Assembly: GCA_951799425.1 (NCBI GenBank)
Contig: OX637395.1
Coordinates: 43,198,173 to 43,262,172 of the forward strand
Length of the DNA stretch: 64,000 nt
Direction of reading: 5' to 3'
DNA from: Ilex aquifolium
Taxonomy: Eukaryota > Streptophyta > Magnoliopsida > Aquifoliales > Aquifoliaceae
Both the position numbers and the translations under genes were made by a program. How positions within the stretch are numbered: the stretch's first letter is position 1; the number at the start of each line of letters is the position of its first letter. Under the pieces are notes generated by a model, which was not told the DNA's origin, made no database searches, and saw only the letters and a list, made by a program, of their open reading frames with translations. Below are positions 24,225 to 36,100 of the stretch, in pieces.

Positions 24225-26099
24225 ATTTTCATTGCTGCACAACAATACCTTTAGCAAGAATTGCTCTCTCACCACGAAAGCCACCAGTGTGGGAAATTAG
24301 AATGATGTAATGGAATTCACATGCAAGCAATAAAAGTATCAATAGCTTTATAACTTTAACTAATATCTACTTATTGTAGTATTAGGGCACTTTTAATATC
24401 ATCGATACAAATCCCCCAGTCTTTTTGGCAGAATTTACAAAAATTGCAGAAAAAAATGCACCTCTGACACAAAGCTGATATCATCTATATTCAAATTGTT
24501 ACCAAATAAAGCAATTAGTTAGTAGCTGACTAATAGAAATTGGCTACTAAGATAATATCCAATAAGTGATTAATCGAGGTGACAAATTAGGAGCACTACC
24601 ACAATGTTGCAAACACCAAGTCTTCTAGTACCATCTGTAATAGAAATAGAAATAAAGAACTGACGTTCAACTCTGGTAATGCTAGAAAATTTTATGAACT
24701 CAAATAAAGGTTGAGCCATGGGTGGTTCATTGATTTTAGTTATTTGTGCATTTAAATATCCCAGGATGGAAGTAGAAACAATATAAAGTCAGTGTAGATG
24801 CCATTAAAAAACTTAACTTATGTAAAATAAAATGCAAAGCATGACCAAATTTGTTTTATACTTGATATCTACATGTGCATTATAATTAATTTTATTGCTA
24901 GCACAGGGCTGCTGTAACGTATAGAAACAAAGAGAATGATTTCCAGCCCCATTCTGTTAAATAACCAAAATCAACGCCCTAGTCAGCATACTATTGATAG
25001 AGGGACCTACAAAATGCTCTTCCAGCTCTCAACTTCATATTTACACCCATGAAACCATGGGGCATCCATGCACAAAGACTCTCTGTTACACAGTTGCATT
25101 GAGGAACAAAAATTAGGCTATAGTCCAATCTCTAAATGCATTGAATTTGCATCAAGTTTCTACATATTGGTTATTTGTGACATATGAACTCCAATAAATG
25201 AACCATACTCTATTTCTACACACAAGAGAGACAGAATTTCTTCATATGGTAATGAGGCAGAATACCTTGGTGATGTCTAAGATATGGGCATTTGCATTGA
25301 CCACCTGCGTGCTTATACCTCTCATAACTTGAATCCCGAATTTCAAACCCATGCTATGAACTTTCTTGGCCACTTCTATTGTGAAGCGCCTTTAACTTTC
25401 CACCTATACCCAAGGTAATCCACCACAACATACTACAAAAAATCAAAGGCAATTAATGAAGTTAAAAATTGGGCCCATATCTAATGAATTTGTCTACTCT
25501 CATTATGGAACAAGAAGGCAATAGTAAACAATCAAGTGAGATTAAACTAATAACTTATGTGCAAAGATCTCATATCCATGATCATGTACCGTTGAGCTAC
25601 AAGTTCTACATTCTGAAGAAAACCTTCTCCAGGAGAAATGTTTCAGCAAAAGGAATCAAAGAAGTTCGAACCCCTTGGTTGTAAGCTAGCATGTTTTGAT
25701 CCACTATGAGCTTGAGTTTCACATATTAGCCAGAAATGGGCAACGATCTCTCATCATGTGCTATATATAAATGTAATAAATGTATTAGTAAAAACACAAA
25801 TAAGCAGAAACATTCTGATGAAAATTTAATATAATTTCAAAAATAATAAAAAAAATTCTGAACTGAGTAAATAATACAACGGATTGCATGAGCAGGGGTT
25901 TGTTTCTACTCATTAAATTCATAAAAAAGTTAAAGAATAAGGTATTTTCATTTGCTCAGCAATAATACTTTTATCAAGAGTTGATCTCTCACCATGAAAG
26001 CCACTTGTGTGGGAAATTAGAATGATGTAATGAAATTCACATATAAGTAATAAAAATATCAATAGGTTTATAACTTTAGCTAGTGTCTACGTATTGTAC
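24225..26099. repeat. Direct repeat pair of about 155 bp inside the Helitron
   Basis: Copies at 24225-24378 and 25944-26099 share CTCTCACCA-GAAAGCCAC, GTGTGGGAAATTAGAATGAT and TATAACTTTA blocks, roughly 80-85% identical by eye. One copy lies just upstream (minus sense) of each captured gene segment, so the spacing sequence was duplicated within the element. Confidence 0.7.
24968..25400 (-). pseudogene. Alpha-galactosidase-like (APSE type) exon fragments
   Basis: Minus-strand piece 25266-25400 encodes EVAKKVHSMGLKFGIQVMRG then ISTQVVNANAHILDITK and ends in CCAAG before GTATTC, a good donor. The next piece, 25085-24968, encodes CAWMPHGFMGVNMKLRAGRA then FCRSLYQ-stop-YAD-stop-GVDFG. Both match consecutive parts of plant GH27 alpha-galactosidase/beta-arabinopyranosidase-like enzymes (At3g26380 type). 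Two in-frame stops, another just upstream of the first piece, and the lack of the catalytic exons show it is non-functional. Family assignment is from memory of conserved segments. Confidence 0.72.
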
Positions 26100-26349
26100 A
26101 AGAACCAGAGTGGTCTCACCTTTATCTAGCGAGTTGTAGAACACTCTTCCCTTTCCTCCACTGATTCTAGTGCTTGTCATGTTACCTGGTCGGAGGGAGG
26201 GGATGGAGCAACACTGTTGGGTTCTTAATTGAAATCTGTAGTGGAAAAGAGAGCAAGGCATTTCACTGGAAAATATAATTAAATTACTGTAATTAAAGAA
26301 ATTTGAGGAGATAGACAGAGGAAGAAGTTCAAGAGAGGGTGAAAGGAGG

Positions 26350-26720
26350 TTTGTTAATGGCCGATTTCTGAGTACGCACGGGAAAGGGAGGGAGAGAGGG
26401 AGGGAGTAATTAATGGAAAATGATGGCTTTCATTTAAGTGTTGGGCAATTTTTGGAGAGATATATATATTAAAGGCTAGGAAAAGTAGAGAAAGGGATAG
26501 AGACGGTGAGAATCTTGAGCGTTTTGTGAAGAGAGAAAGAGAGAGATTAACGGTTGGAAAAAGGAAAGAAAGAGAGGCAGAGAGACAAGTGAGAAGCGGG
26601 AAGACGAAGGAGAAGGAGAGAGGGGGAAAAAAACCGCCAGATAAAGAGAGAGTGGGAAAGAAGGAAGAGACGATTGGATTTAGGGTTTTCCAGCCATTAA
26701 ATGTAAAGGATATGAAGGAC
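26350..26720. repeat. GA/CT-rich low-complexity tract
   Basis: Plus strand is GA-rich (GAGAGAAAGAGAGAG). Read on the minus strand it looks like a C/T-rich promoter or leader, next to a short frame (26076-26261) starting MPCSLFHYRFQLRTQQ that was not identified. It may be the captured upstream region of a host gene. Confidence 0.5.
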
Positions 26721-26958
26721 AAGATATATTTTTTGAGGGCAAAAATGAAAAAAAAAAATTTTTCATCTATTCTGACATTTTAAAGTAGTATATATTAAAG
26801 ATTCATATTGGTTTGAAACAATTCGTCTAAAATAGGAAATCCCAATCTGGTCCAAGCTTTTATGATGAATTTGTTACTACATCAAACTCAGTCTCGTCAC
26901 TGACATCCTGGAAAATAACCTACAAGTCAATACGCAAATAATCTCGCATATAAAAACA

Positions 26959-26987
26959 CTAGTAATTGCCCGTACTTGAAAGTACGG
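26959..26987 (-). mobile_element. Second minus-strand Helitron 3' terminus
   Basis: On the minus strand: perfect 8-bp stem CCGTACTT-TC-AAGTACGG, then GCAATTACTAG (11 nt, CTAG end) followed by T. Textbook Helitron 3' geometry. The body would extend to the right; its 5' end was not identified, possibly because of the nested elements at 27.3-28.6 kb. Confidence 0.6.
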
Positions 26988-27339
26988 AATAGCCAAAAAA
27001 AATAATATATTGTGCCAAAAATTCACCGCTGCACAATAATTTAAACGTGTAAACTGAAAGATTCAAAATATCCGCACTTTCAAATGAAAATCGAAAATAA
27101 TCATATCATAATCATACATATAAAGGGTTAAACAAAAAAAAAAGGAAAAACAAAAGAATATAAGTTATATGTCTAACGTATTTGAATTGATAATATTACT
27201 CGGGCATCAAACATTTGTTGAAATTTATATAAATCACCTCTGGAATTCAAATCAATTTTTAATTCAGTGCTAATGAAAACTATTACACAAAAAGATATAA
27301 ATTAAAGAAAACATTCATACCCTAGAACACTAAAATAAA

Positions 27340-28582
27340 TCTATACTACTAATAAAATAGGTACCTTATGATGAAAAAAAACTTTTGATTCACTATTTTA
27401 CGCTTATAAAGAATTTTAAATACCACAGTATCATTCATAGTTAAATATCTAAATTATCATCATATTCTTATATATTTAAATCTACAAATTATCTCTAACA
27501 TCTCTTTTAATTTTCTATGTATAAATATCAGTATCTATTAAACTTTTTAATTGGCTATATTACCCTTAAAAATATACGCAACATTATAATTTTCAATAAA
27601 ATGTTCAAAAAAATTTTAAAAATTTCATCAATCTAACATTACTGATTTCAAATATAAAGATAACATTATGCCTACATATGTGTATTTTTTTCATCCAAAA
27701 CTTCAAAAATTTCATTTTTAAGATAAAAATAAACTTTTACGTAGTTTTTTAAAAATAATTCATATTAAATCAACATAATTCTTCAATCACAATAAAATTT
27801 TCATATTTTATTAAGAGTTTATATACAAATAGATTATAATGTATTTTTAAGTAAAACTTGAATTTTAGAATTTTAATATTCTTTTAAAATATATATTATA
27901 GAATAGTATATTATATTTTATGGTTACTAACACTTTTAGTCAATAAAGTATACATGTTTTTTTGGCAGTTTAGTCCTTATTGTATCAATTTTATCAATTT
28001 ATTCCTTAGAGTATTTATTTAGTATTTAAATGATTCATACACAAATAGTCTATTAAGTTTTTGATAAAAGTGATCACGTGATACTATCTAAAGGAATGAC
28101 ACAAGTCACTTCTGTCAAAAAACTTAATGGATCATCTGGTTATGGACCATTTAAACAAAAAATGAATATTTTAAGGACCAAATTGACAAAATTCATATAC
28201 TGGAGACTAAACTGACAAAACACACATACTTTAGAAACCCAAAGTGCTATAACCCCATATTTTATCCCTATTGACCTAACTAATCCTAATTATAGTAAAC
28301 ATTGATTAGAATATTGACAATTATTTTTATTTTATTCAAAGAATTATAAGTTGAAACCTAATCAAATGAATTATTTTTATTTTTTTATCTTATAGTTATA
28401 ACAACGAACCGTTGAGAACTGACAAAATTTTCTAAAATTTTATAGTATAATACGAACGATAAAAACATAATTTTAATGAACTTTAGATGGTATTTAATTT
28501 AGATACATATATACTTAATACTTTATATTAATATTTTGTATACGAAAATTATTCATGTACAACGCACGTGATACATTGCTAA
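27340..28582 (+). mobile_element. Candidate non-autonomous Helitron
   Basis: The 5' end TCTATACTACTAATAAAATA is preceded by A. The 3' end has hairpin TCATGT-ACAACGC-ACGTGA (one G-T pair) followed by TACATTGCTAA, ending CTAA before T. Both ends fit insertion between A and T and a hairpin 11 nt from CTRR. The interior is extremely AT-rich and non-coding, with a nested MITE at 27922-28256. The base after the end begins TCTATATAAAAGTGG, itself a possible Helitron 5' end. Confidence 0.55.
27922..28256. mobile_element. Mutator-like MITE with perfect 9-bp TSD
   Basis: 335 bp with TIRs of about 150 bp. The left end GGTTACTAACACTTTTAGTC corresponds to the right end's reverse complement GGGGTTATAGCACTTTGGGT, and inner blocks such as GGCAGTTTAGTC / GTCAGTTTAGTC pair. 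ATATTTTAT is duplicated exactly at 27913-27921 and 28257-28265. It lies inside the Helitron at 27340-28582, so it inserted later. Confidence 0.8.
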
Positions 28583-28989
28583 TCTATATAAAAGTGGACG
28601 ACTTTTAACAACACTACCCACAATTAGAACAACAATCAGTGTATTTCATGATTGCAACTAATAAACCAATAATTAAAGTAATCAACGCCGTCACGATCAC
28701 CACCACCTGATCAATAAGCCAAATAATCAAAGCAAACGACGTCATCACAATCATTACCACCTTATCAATCACTTCTCCAAACAACACTTCCAAAGAAGGG
28801 TTATTGGGACAAAATTGTGGCGTGAGCTATATTGGAGAAGATAAGTTATTTGGTTTTTGGTGTCGCTTGGCTTGGTAGTGCATGACAGAGAAGAATTGGA
28901 GGGACTTGTGGGAGTTGTTGGAGCGAGTGTGGGTCAAGATAAAGGAGGTCCATAGTATTGTGATTTTTGTGGGCATTTGGTCAAACAGT
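28583..28989. other. Spacer after Helitron, no gene
   Basis: Starts with a Helitron-like TCTATATAAAAG. Contains a partially repeated motif (ATCAACGCCGTCACGATCACC and CAAACGACGTCATCACAATC, 28681-28760). No conserved protein was recognised. Confidence 0.4.
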
Positions 28990-29578
28990 TGGTTTGGGTT
29001 TGGGTCTAGGTCGGGTTTGGGTCCAAGGTCCGGGTTGGGTCTGGGTCCAAGGTCTGGTCTCGATCCGAGGTTTGGGGTTGGATTCCGATTTGAGTTTGTG
29101 TCTGTGGTCGGGTCGGATCCGGTGTCGGTGGCGAGTTTGGGTCTAGGTCTAGGGTTAGAGGGGTGGGTCCATGTCAGGTCGGAGTAGTGTCGACTACAGG
29201 TCTAGGGTTGGTTCAGTGTAGGGTTGGGTACAAGGTCGGATCAAGTTCGGGGTCGGGTTCGTGATTAAGTCTAGGTCAATTCTGGATCTAGGATTGGTTC
29301 CGGGTCTGGAGTCAATTCCGGGGAAGTTTGGGTCAGGTTCAGGTTTGGAGTTTGGTCAGGTCGAGATCGGGGTCGCGTCCTAGTGTAGGTTCTGGTCTGG
29401 GGTTCGGGGTCTTGGTCTGGGGCTAGGTCTGGGTCTGGGTCTGGGTTTGGGTTTGGTGCAGATCTAGGTCCGAGTCCGGACGCGGGTTTTGGGTGCAGGT
29501 CCAAGTCCGAAGTCGTATCCATGGTCAATTCCGAGTATGTGGTCGGGTCCGGGGTCCTGGGTCGAGTCCGGGTCTAGT
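28990..29578. repeat. GGGTCY-based minisatellite
   Basis: About 590 bp of degenerate GGGTCT, GGGTCC, AGGTCT and GGTTCGG units on plus. The frames it opens (GPRSGLG-like on plus, DPDPDL-like on minus) are produced by the repeat and should not be annotated as proteins. Confidence 0.85.
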
Positions 29579-30120
29579 GTATGTGTGTGTATATTTTGAT
29601 ATATTAATGTATGCATATTTTAGTGTGTTATTAAAATAATCTTTATCTAAAATTCTGAAAATATCTTTAGTCATTGAATTAATAGGAAAAAAAATTTAAA
29701 ACGATCTGAACTGCGAAAGATGTTCAACTGCACTAATCCAGAGTGTGCCACCAGACATTTACTTGTGCAAACTGAGCCAAAAACTGCAATTGCATACCAA
29801 CAAATAATTTTGCATTGCTTGTGGAAAGCCAATTGCAGTATATTTCAGCATAGCAGACTATTCACATAACCAAACATAGATGTAACTATTACCAAAGAAA
29901 AGTGAGTCTTCTACAATTAAATTGTAACCTACCAACCGAGCGATGAAAACAAAGTATGAATCTGATCTTCCGGCCGTTAGTCACACATCATGATGGTGGA
30001 CAAGAATTCAAGAAGACCTGCAAACATGCAGAAGAATTTTAAACAGGCATGTTGAAGCATATATCTAACTACACGCTCACATAAATGGATATATATGTAT
30101 GCATTATATATATGCACACA
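29579..30120. other. AT-rich spacer
   Basis: No gene recognised; (TG)n and TATAT runs near 29580-29625 and 30091-30112. Confidence 0.45.
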
Positions 30121-31060
30121 TTTTTTGGGGAATAAGTAAATATGTCCATTAATTTTTGCAAATTGTACAAGTAAATTGTTGTCTTTTGGCTATCAAATAA
30201 CAACTAAATCAAAAGAAATCCAAACTGGTAAAACTACTGCAAATTAGAGGTAATGCAAAAGAAGCTCATAGCCCAGCAAGAGCATTAGAGACAGAGGAAC
30301 TCCACATCTGAAGGAAGGCTAAGTTCATTGGAGTATGCCGGTAGTTCGCGGTGATAAGTTTGCACTTGATCACTTGAATAATGAATTTGAAGATTGTTGC
30401 TACATTCTTGTATTCATTCCTGAAAATTCTAGCATTTCTTTCTCTCCAGAGAGTATACTGTGACTGCAAGCCTCAGTTTAAGCACTATGACCCTAAGATT
30501 TTCCTCTCCAGTGCTAAAAGCCCTACTGTATAGCATTTGGCCATGAGAGAGAAAACCAAGATGCATGAATGAGTTGGAGTACTCTATTCCAAATTCGACC
30601 TGTCTGAGCAATCAAAAAAAGGATGGCAGTGGCTTTCCTCTGTGTTTCTGCAGTACACACAAACAGAGCTTATATGCTGCATATATTTCTTGACATCATC
30701 CATAGTACCTAACTTCTCATGAACAGCCAACCATAAGATAAAGCTCATTCTGGGAATGTGCTGAGGGTACCAGATGAGCTTGTACCAGGAAACCTTAGGT
30801 GAAGCCCTATGGAAACATTTCCAAGCAGATTGTGAAGTGTAAATACCAATGGAGCAGGGTAGCCATCTCAGTGATCTCACCTTATCTGTTTGCTGAGGTT
30901 AGGGAGGTAAGGGGGAGAGAATTCTGTATTTGCATAATTTCATCTGCCACAGAAATAGGCCATGCCCAAGAATTTCCATTGATGATAGTTGCAACCTTGG
31001 CATGAACTGGAAGGAGAGAGGTTTCCATGATGGTAGCAGGCCATCACAGCAATAATCAAA
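30121..31060 (-). pseudogene. 5'-truncated L1-type LINE remnant (zf-RVT region)
   Basis: Minus-strand frames give, in order, ATIINGNSWAWPISVADEIM (about 30990-30940), then SAWKCFHRASPKVSWYKLIW (near 30820-30770), IPRMSFILWLAVHEKLGT, and a CVYCRN-EESHCHPFFDC zinc-binding motif. Then come QYTLWRERNARIFRNE (near 30460) and a 3' tail reaching CCCCAAAAAA at 30127-30136. This is the reverse-transcriptase zinc-binding domain and 3' end of a plant L1-like ORF2. Stops and frame changes make it non-functional, and the RT core is missing. Confidence 0.8.
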
Positions 31061-33105
31061 CCCCCGGACTCCGCATAATTTCTACATTCATGCGATTCAT
31101 CTGCAAAATACACGATTTGGATTTAGGGGGAGCGAGGTAATAATCGCATGACTAAGACTGCTCAACTTATAAACATTCTAATGGCTTTCCCTTTCTAAGT
31201 GACTGCATAGGTGAAAAAACAAAGGAGTAAGCACCGAAGGCTCTCAGTGTTTGTCAACATGTACTTCAGGTTGAGTTTGAATGTAACAGAACCCAAAATT
31301 TGCACATCCTGTACATCAGAATACCTTTCAGCAATTAGTGTCTACTGTCTAGTCCTATACTTGCTCTCTTTTTATTTTCCACTTTATCTTTTCCCTTCTC
31401 AAACAAAATCATGCAAGACATAGGAGGGGGGCATGAGAAACACACTACTCCACTTAGCAAATGTGATCCCACTGCAAAATATGTGAAAACATAACTAATA
31501 TCATAAAAAAATCTAGTGGTGGTAGGTTTTTTCTGGCCAGAGGTATTGGGTACTTTACAAGAAAAATCACACATGCGGGCTGCAAATTATCTCATGACAT
31601 TGGGACTATATACTCCATAAAGTTCTCCAAACACAAGTCTGATGCAAGCCTGATTTTCTTTGTCACTGAAAGTATTACCAGGCCAACAGTTACAATGAAC
31701 TTTGAAATAAGCCATAATATGTGAGTAGCAAATGCGTTACTCCACATAGCTTGGCAAATGGTTTCCCAGAAAAGATAAATTAAAAATACAAGCAAATGTA
31801 CTTATAACCACTTCACGGTGACAAACTCTACAGGAATGGAAGAATAACCCTATTTTATGCATAGGACTAATAAATCCCTCCTGTAATGAGGCATATATGC
31901 ACCATAAAATTTCCCAATACGAACTACGAAGTAATTTACCGATCTTTGTTTCTCTCATAAGCATGTGCAGCAGTCTCACACTTCCTCCTCTTTTTATAAC
32001 ATACCACTGTGGGCTAGTGAGGCGCATGCCTGAAACTACCAAAACCAATTAGCCCGAACTCCATCCCAAGTCAAAGAAGAAAAATAAATAGAAATAGATT
32101 CTGAATGAAACAGCCCATTGGACACACTGACCACAAAAGCATATCAGATACACGTAACAGAACTAAGAATATCTTGAACAAAGAAAGCATCCATTTTTAC
32201 AAAAGATAGTTTGCCACAGAAGCTAAATTTTGCATTATATCTAGAACCATATCAAGTTGTTACTGTTTAATAAGGCAACGTCTTTTGGATAGGAGGTCAA
32301 AAAATAAGACAAGAAAAAAGTAGAAATCACAATTTTCAATCATTATTAGCCAGCCGAAATTTCTTAAGTGACTATGCTGTGACAACCAGCTGGATCAACC
32401 ATATTATATGCTGGGAGATTAAGCACCTGCAATATAGGTCACCCTTTCAGAATAGCACAATTGCATATCATCTATGATTTTCCTTAAGAAAGACATTGAC
32501 TAAACCTAAAATGCTACATATGTTGGAGACATATTGCATACATTATGGAAAAATGTAAAGTTATGGGACAGATTACCACCATTCAATAGACTGGATTCTA
32601 GCATGCATACAGGCCGACACAAACAAAAGATATTTCACAGACCAAACAAAACAATATGGTAACGTTGATCACAGAAAGCATGCTACTACAAGGACTTCCA
32701 ACTTTCAGATAAGTGCATATAGCCATCTGAGTATCCTCATATGAAGACATGTAGGACTTTTAACCTGGCATGATGAAAAATATAAAAAATCATGTTTAAA
32801 ATATTTCGTGTAAGGAAAAAGATGCCTGCTTACTGAGACAACGTTGTGTCAGCGGGACAGCGCTTTGCACTTGTCTTATCTGACAGAAGTCCCTGGCTTG
32901 CAGATGAAAAAGGGAAAACGATCTAAGAGTTGAATCAGAACCAGGATGTGCAGCAATGCAAAATAAAATCATAAAAAGAAAATCAGAACCATGACCATAC
33001 CTAAGTACAAACCTTATCATCTCAAAACTTCAACTTTAAAGCATTTAGCCACCTCCCCAATCTTATAGCAAATCTTAGGAAATGATCTCAAGGAATAAAG
33101 AAAAT
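31061..33105. other. Spacer downstream of PPR gene 1
   Basis: No coding exon recognised. Part may be the 3' UTR of the minus-strand PPR gene ending at 33106. AT-rich, with no clear repeat termini. Confidence 0.45.
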
Positions 33106-36100
33106 TCAACCTGTATGGTCCCTGTTATCACGAAAGTTATTTTTCTGGGGTTGCAGACTTAATATACTTCCTTGACCCCAGCCTTTCTCTACTTGCTTCA
33201 AGGTTTTCAACACTATTCCACTGCCATCATCTCTGTGGAAGATTAGGCAAATAGAAAAGTCGTCAATAAGAGATAGGAGTTAGAAAAAAGGAAACAATAA
33301 AACCAAGGAACCATATAACATAATAAAAAGTCACCATCCACTATTATCTAAGAAAGGAGCCTTGACAGCATGTCTAACGAAAATGAAACAGGCTCAACTA
33401 GTCGAGCTCCATCTAGGTTATGTCCTATGGTAGAGTTTGATGCATCCAAATGACTATGCTCGGAAATTAAGCTACAATTTTGGATGGTCATGAAACAAGG
33501 AATACTACCTAGGGAGAACATAAAGTCTTCACAACTAATTATCAAGTTTAGTCTGGGAACGAAGTTTCCTCGAAATTGTATTATATACTTGCTTCAGCTA
33601 CAGATACCATAGAGCAGGTTCTATATCATCACCAAACCTTCAAGTGATGCCCAAGGACAAGATTGAATTCCCAAAATTTACTCAAAGGTGGAAGCATCAA
33701 AAGATGAATCAGACAACCATCACTAGAAATTCTAGCAGTAAAAAAGGGACAACTAACGAAACCCATCACAGTCAAATTCCATTGCAGGCTTATAGAAACA
33801 ACAGAGAACAGATTAGGACAAACAAATTGAAAAAATAAAGAACTAAAAGCAACTCTTAAATAATGTACCTGTGCACTATGGTCTGCCAATCACTTCCACC
33901 ATGCTTATTTGATTTCCTGCGATTCCTATCATTTCGGCAAACCTTGTTTGCCACCTTACTCTCCGAAGCCATCTCAAGCATCCTCTCCGCAAGTTCATTA
34001 GCCTCATGCTTATTTCCCCTTCTACCAAAGCCATCAATCACTGGCATAAACGATGCAGGATCAAACCCATATCCTTTATGCATCATCTTCTTGAGAATAT
34101 CTACAGCACCTTCTAAATTCTCATCCTTACAGAGTCTGTCAATGAGGTCTTTGTATAGGAAGTTCCCTACGTCAAAACATCTATCCAATGCAGCTTCAAA
34201 TAATTCTTTAGCTTCTGAGAGTTCCCCTCCCTCAAGTAACTCATTAAACATTGAACTATAAAGTGCTTCCTTGTGGCCACACATACTCAGGGCAATATCA
34301 AATACCTCCTGCGCAGGTCTGAACTCGCCTGTCTTGCAAAAGGCTTTGATCAATAATTTAAAGGAATAAATATTAGGGGATATCCCTTTTTGTAACATTT
34401 CATCCAAAAGAGAAGTGGCATTATCAGTTCTCCCTCCTTCACATAGACAGCTAATCATATTATTATACGTACAAACATTAGGAGAAATGCCTCTTTCTGT
34501 CATCTCATCCATCAAACCATACATTTCGAATACCTGATTTTTACTCCCCAACCCAAGGATCAAAGAATTATAAGTTTGTAAGTTCTTACTGAAACCCTTT
34601 TTCTCCATGTCCTTGAGAACCCGGAATGCAGATGATACCTTTCCCTGTTTGCAGAAATAATGTATAAAAGTATCATAAACAACTGGATCAGGATTCAAGT
34701 TTTTCCCCATCATCTCAACAAACTTCTTTTTAGCTTCACCAAGCCTCCCATCCTTGCATAACCATTTGATTATGGTTGAATATGTGATCAAGTCAGGAAA
34801 GCATTTCTTCCCAGTATTACCCGAATCCATTAGCTCAATAAATGACTTGCCAAAGTCCCCAAGAGCAGCATTTCCGTGAGTCCACATTTCTCCCACAATT
34901 TCAACAGCTTTGTCAACCTTCCCACTTCTACATAGACCATCAATCACAATATTACAGGTCACAGTATCTACGCCATAACCTCTCTCATTCATCTGTTCCA
35001 GTAATTTGTCTGCTTCTGATATCTTTCCCTCTTTCCACAAGCTGTGCAGCAAAATATTGCAAGTATAAGTATTTGGGAGACAACCATTCCTCATCATCTC
35101 AGGTAGAAGATTTTTGGCTTCAAGTACCTTCCTTTTTCTGCAGTACCCGTCAAGTAGAGTGCTGTAAGTGACCACATCAGGAGAAATTCCACTACTTATC
35201 ATTAAACCCATCACCATTCTTGCATCAGCAAGCATCCCATTCTTGCATAACCCATCGACCACAATGTTATAGGAGTATATATTCGGCTCTATGCCATTAT
35301 CTACCATCTCTTTAAGAACCAATTGAGCCTCTAACAGCTTCCCATTCCTTATCCAACCCAACAACCATAAATTATAACTCTCCACTTCGGCAATATCACC
35401 TTGTCTTCTCATAGATTCCATCAGTGTCTTAGCTTCTTCCAACATCCCTTCCTTGCAGAACCCCTCCAACATCAAATTGTATGTTTTAACATTAGGCCGA
35501 GGCAACCCCAACTCCTCATCTATCTGCATATCTCTAAAAATTCTAGAAGCCTCAAGAATCTTTCCTGCACCACAAAGAGCTGAAATCCTAGAATTGAAAG
35601 TAACGACATCTGGGAAGAGACCATCCTCTCTCATCCTCTCCACCAATTTCTCAGCTTCATCAGTCTTACCTAGCTTGCAAAAACTCGATATCAAAGTATT
35701 GTAAATAACTGTATTAGGAACAATACCGATATTCTTCATACTATCCAAAAGCTCCAAACCTTGAAAAGCACGCCCAACTTTGCAATATCCGCGAACCAAA
35801 ATCCCAAAACTGAACTCATTAGGCTGACAGCCTTTGTCAGACATTTTATCAAACAAGTTACGAGCATCTTCCACACGACCCAACTCGCACAGCACACCAA
35901 TCAAAAGATTGAAGGTGTAAGTTTCTGGAGCAACGCCGGCAAAAATCAAATCTTCATACAACCAAGAAATATAAACTGCGGAGTTTCCTCGAAGAGAGGA
36001 CTCGATAAGCGAATTGTACAAGCCTATAGAAGGAGGTTTGTCGGGGAATTGGGTTCGAACGGACTGGAATTGAGAAACGGCCTTATCTAAGTGACCAGAT

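Larger units (their letters stand above)
21929..26801 (-). mobile_element. Candidate gene-capturing Helitron
   Basis: Minus-strand element, 4.87 kb. The 3' end at 21929-21957 has a 6-bp hairpin CATGTG-CAACA-CACATG, then 12 nt ending CTAG, followed by T. The proposed 5' end at 26801 reads TCTTTAATATATACTAC, preceded by A; insertion between A and T fits Helitrons. Inside, all on the minus strand and in order, are a C/T-rich leader-like segment (about 26350-26720), two exons resembling an alpha-galactosidase-like gene (25266-25400, 24968-25085) and two exons resembling an ARL2 GTPase (23877-23902, 23423-23585). No Rep/helicase was seen, so it would be non-autonomous. The 3' end is well supported; the 5' end is inferred from context. 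Confidence 0.55.

Noticed and set aside
26354..26722. 122-residue Ser/Leu/Phe-rich minus-strand frame
   Set aside because: C/T-rich tract translation (SLSLSL); more likely a leader or promoter region.
28882..29528. GPRSGLG-like and DPDPDL-like repeat proteins on opposite strands
   Set aside because: Both follow directly from the GGGTCY minisatellite; no start context, no homology.
33856..33868. PPR gene 1 ending inside its first exon
   Set aside because: A GT donor at 33868 and a downstream exon encoding a conserved GWGQGS-containing tail show the extra residues are intronic.
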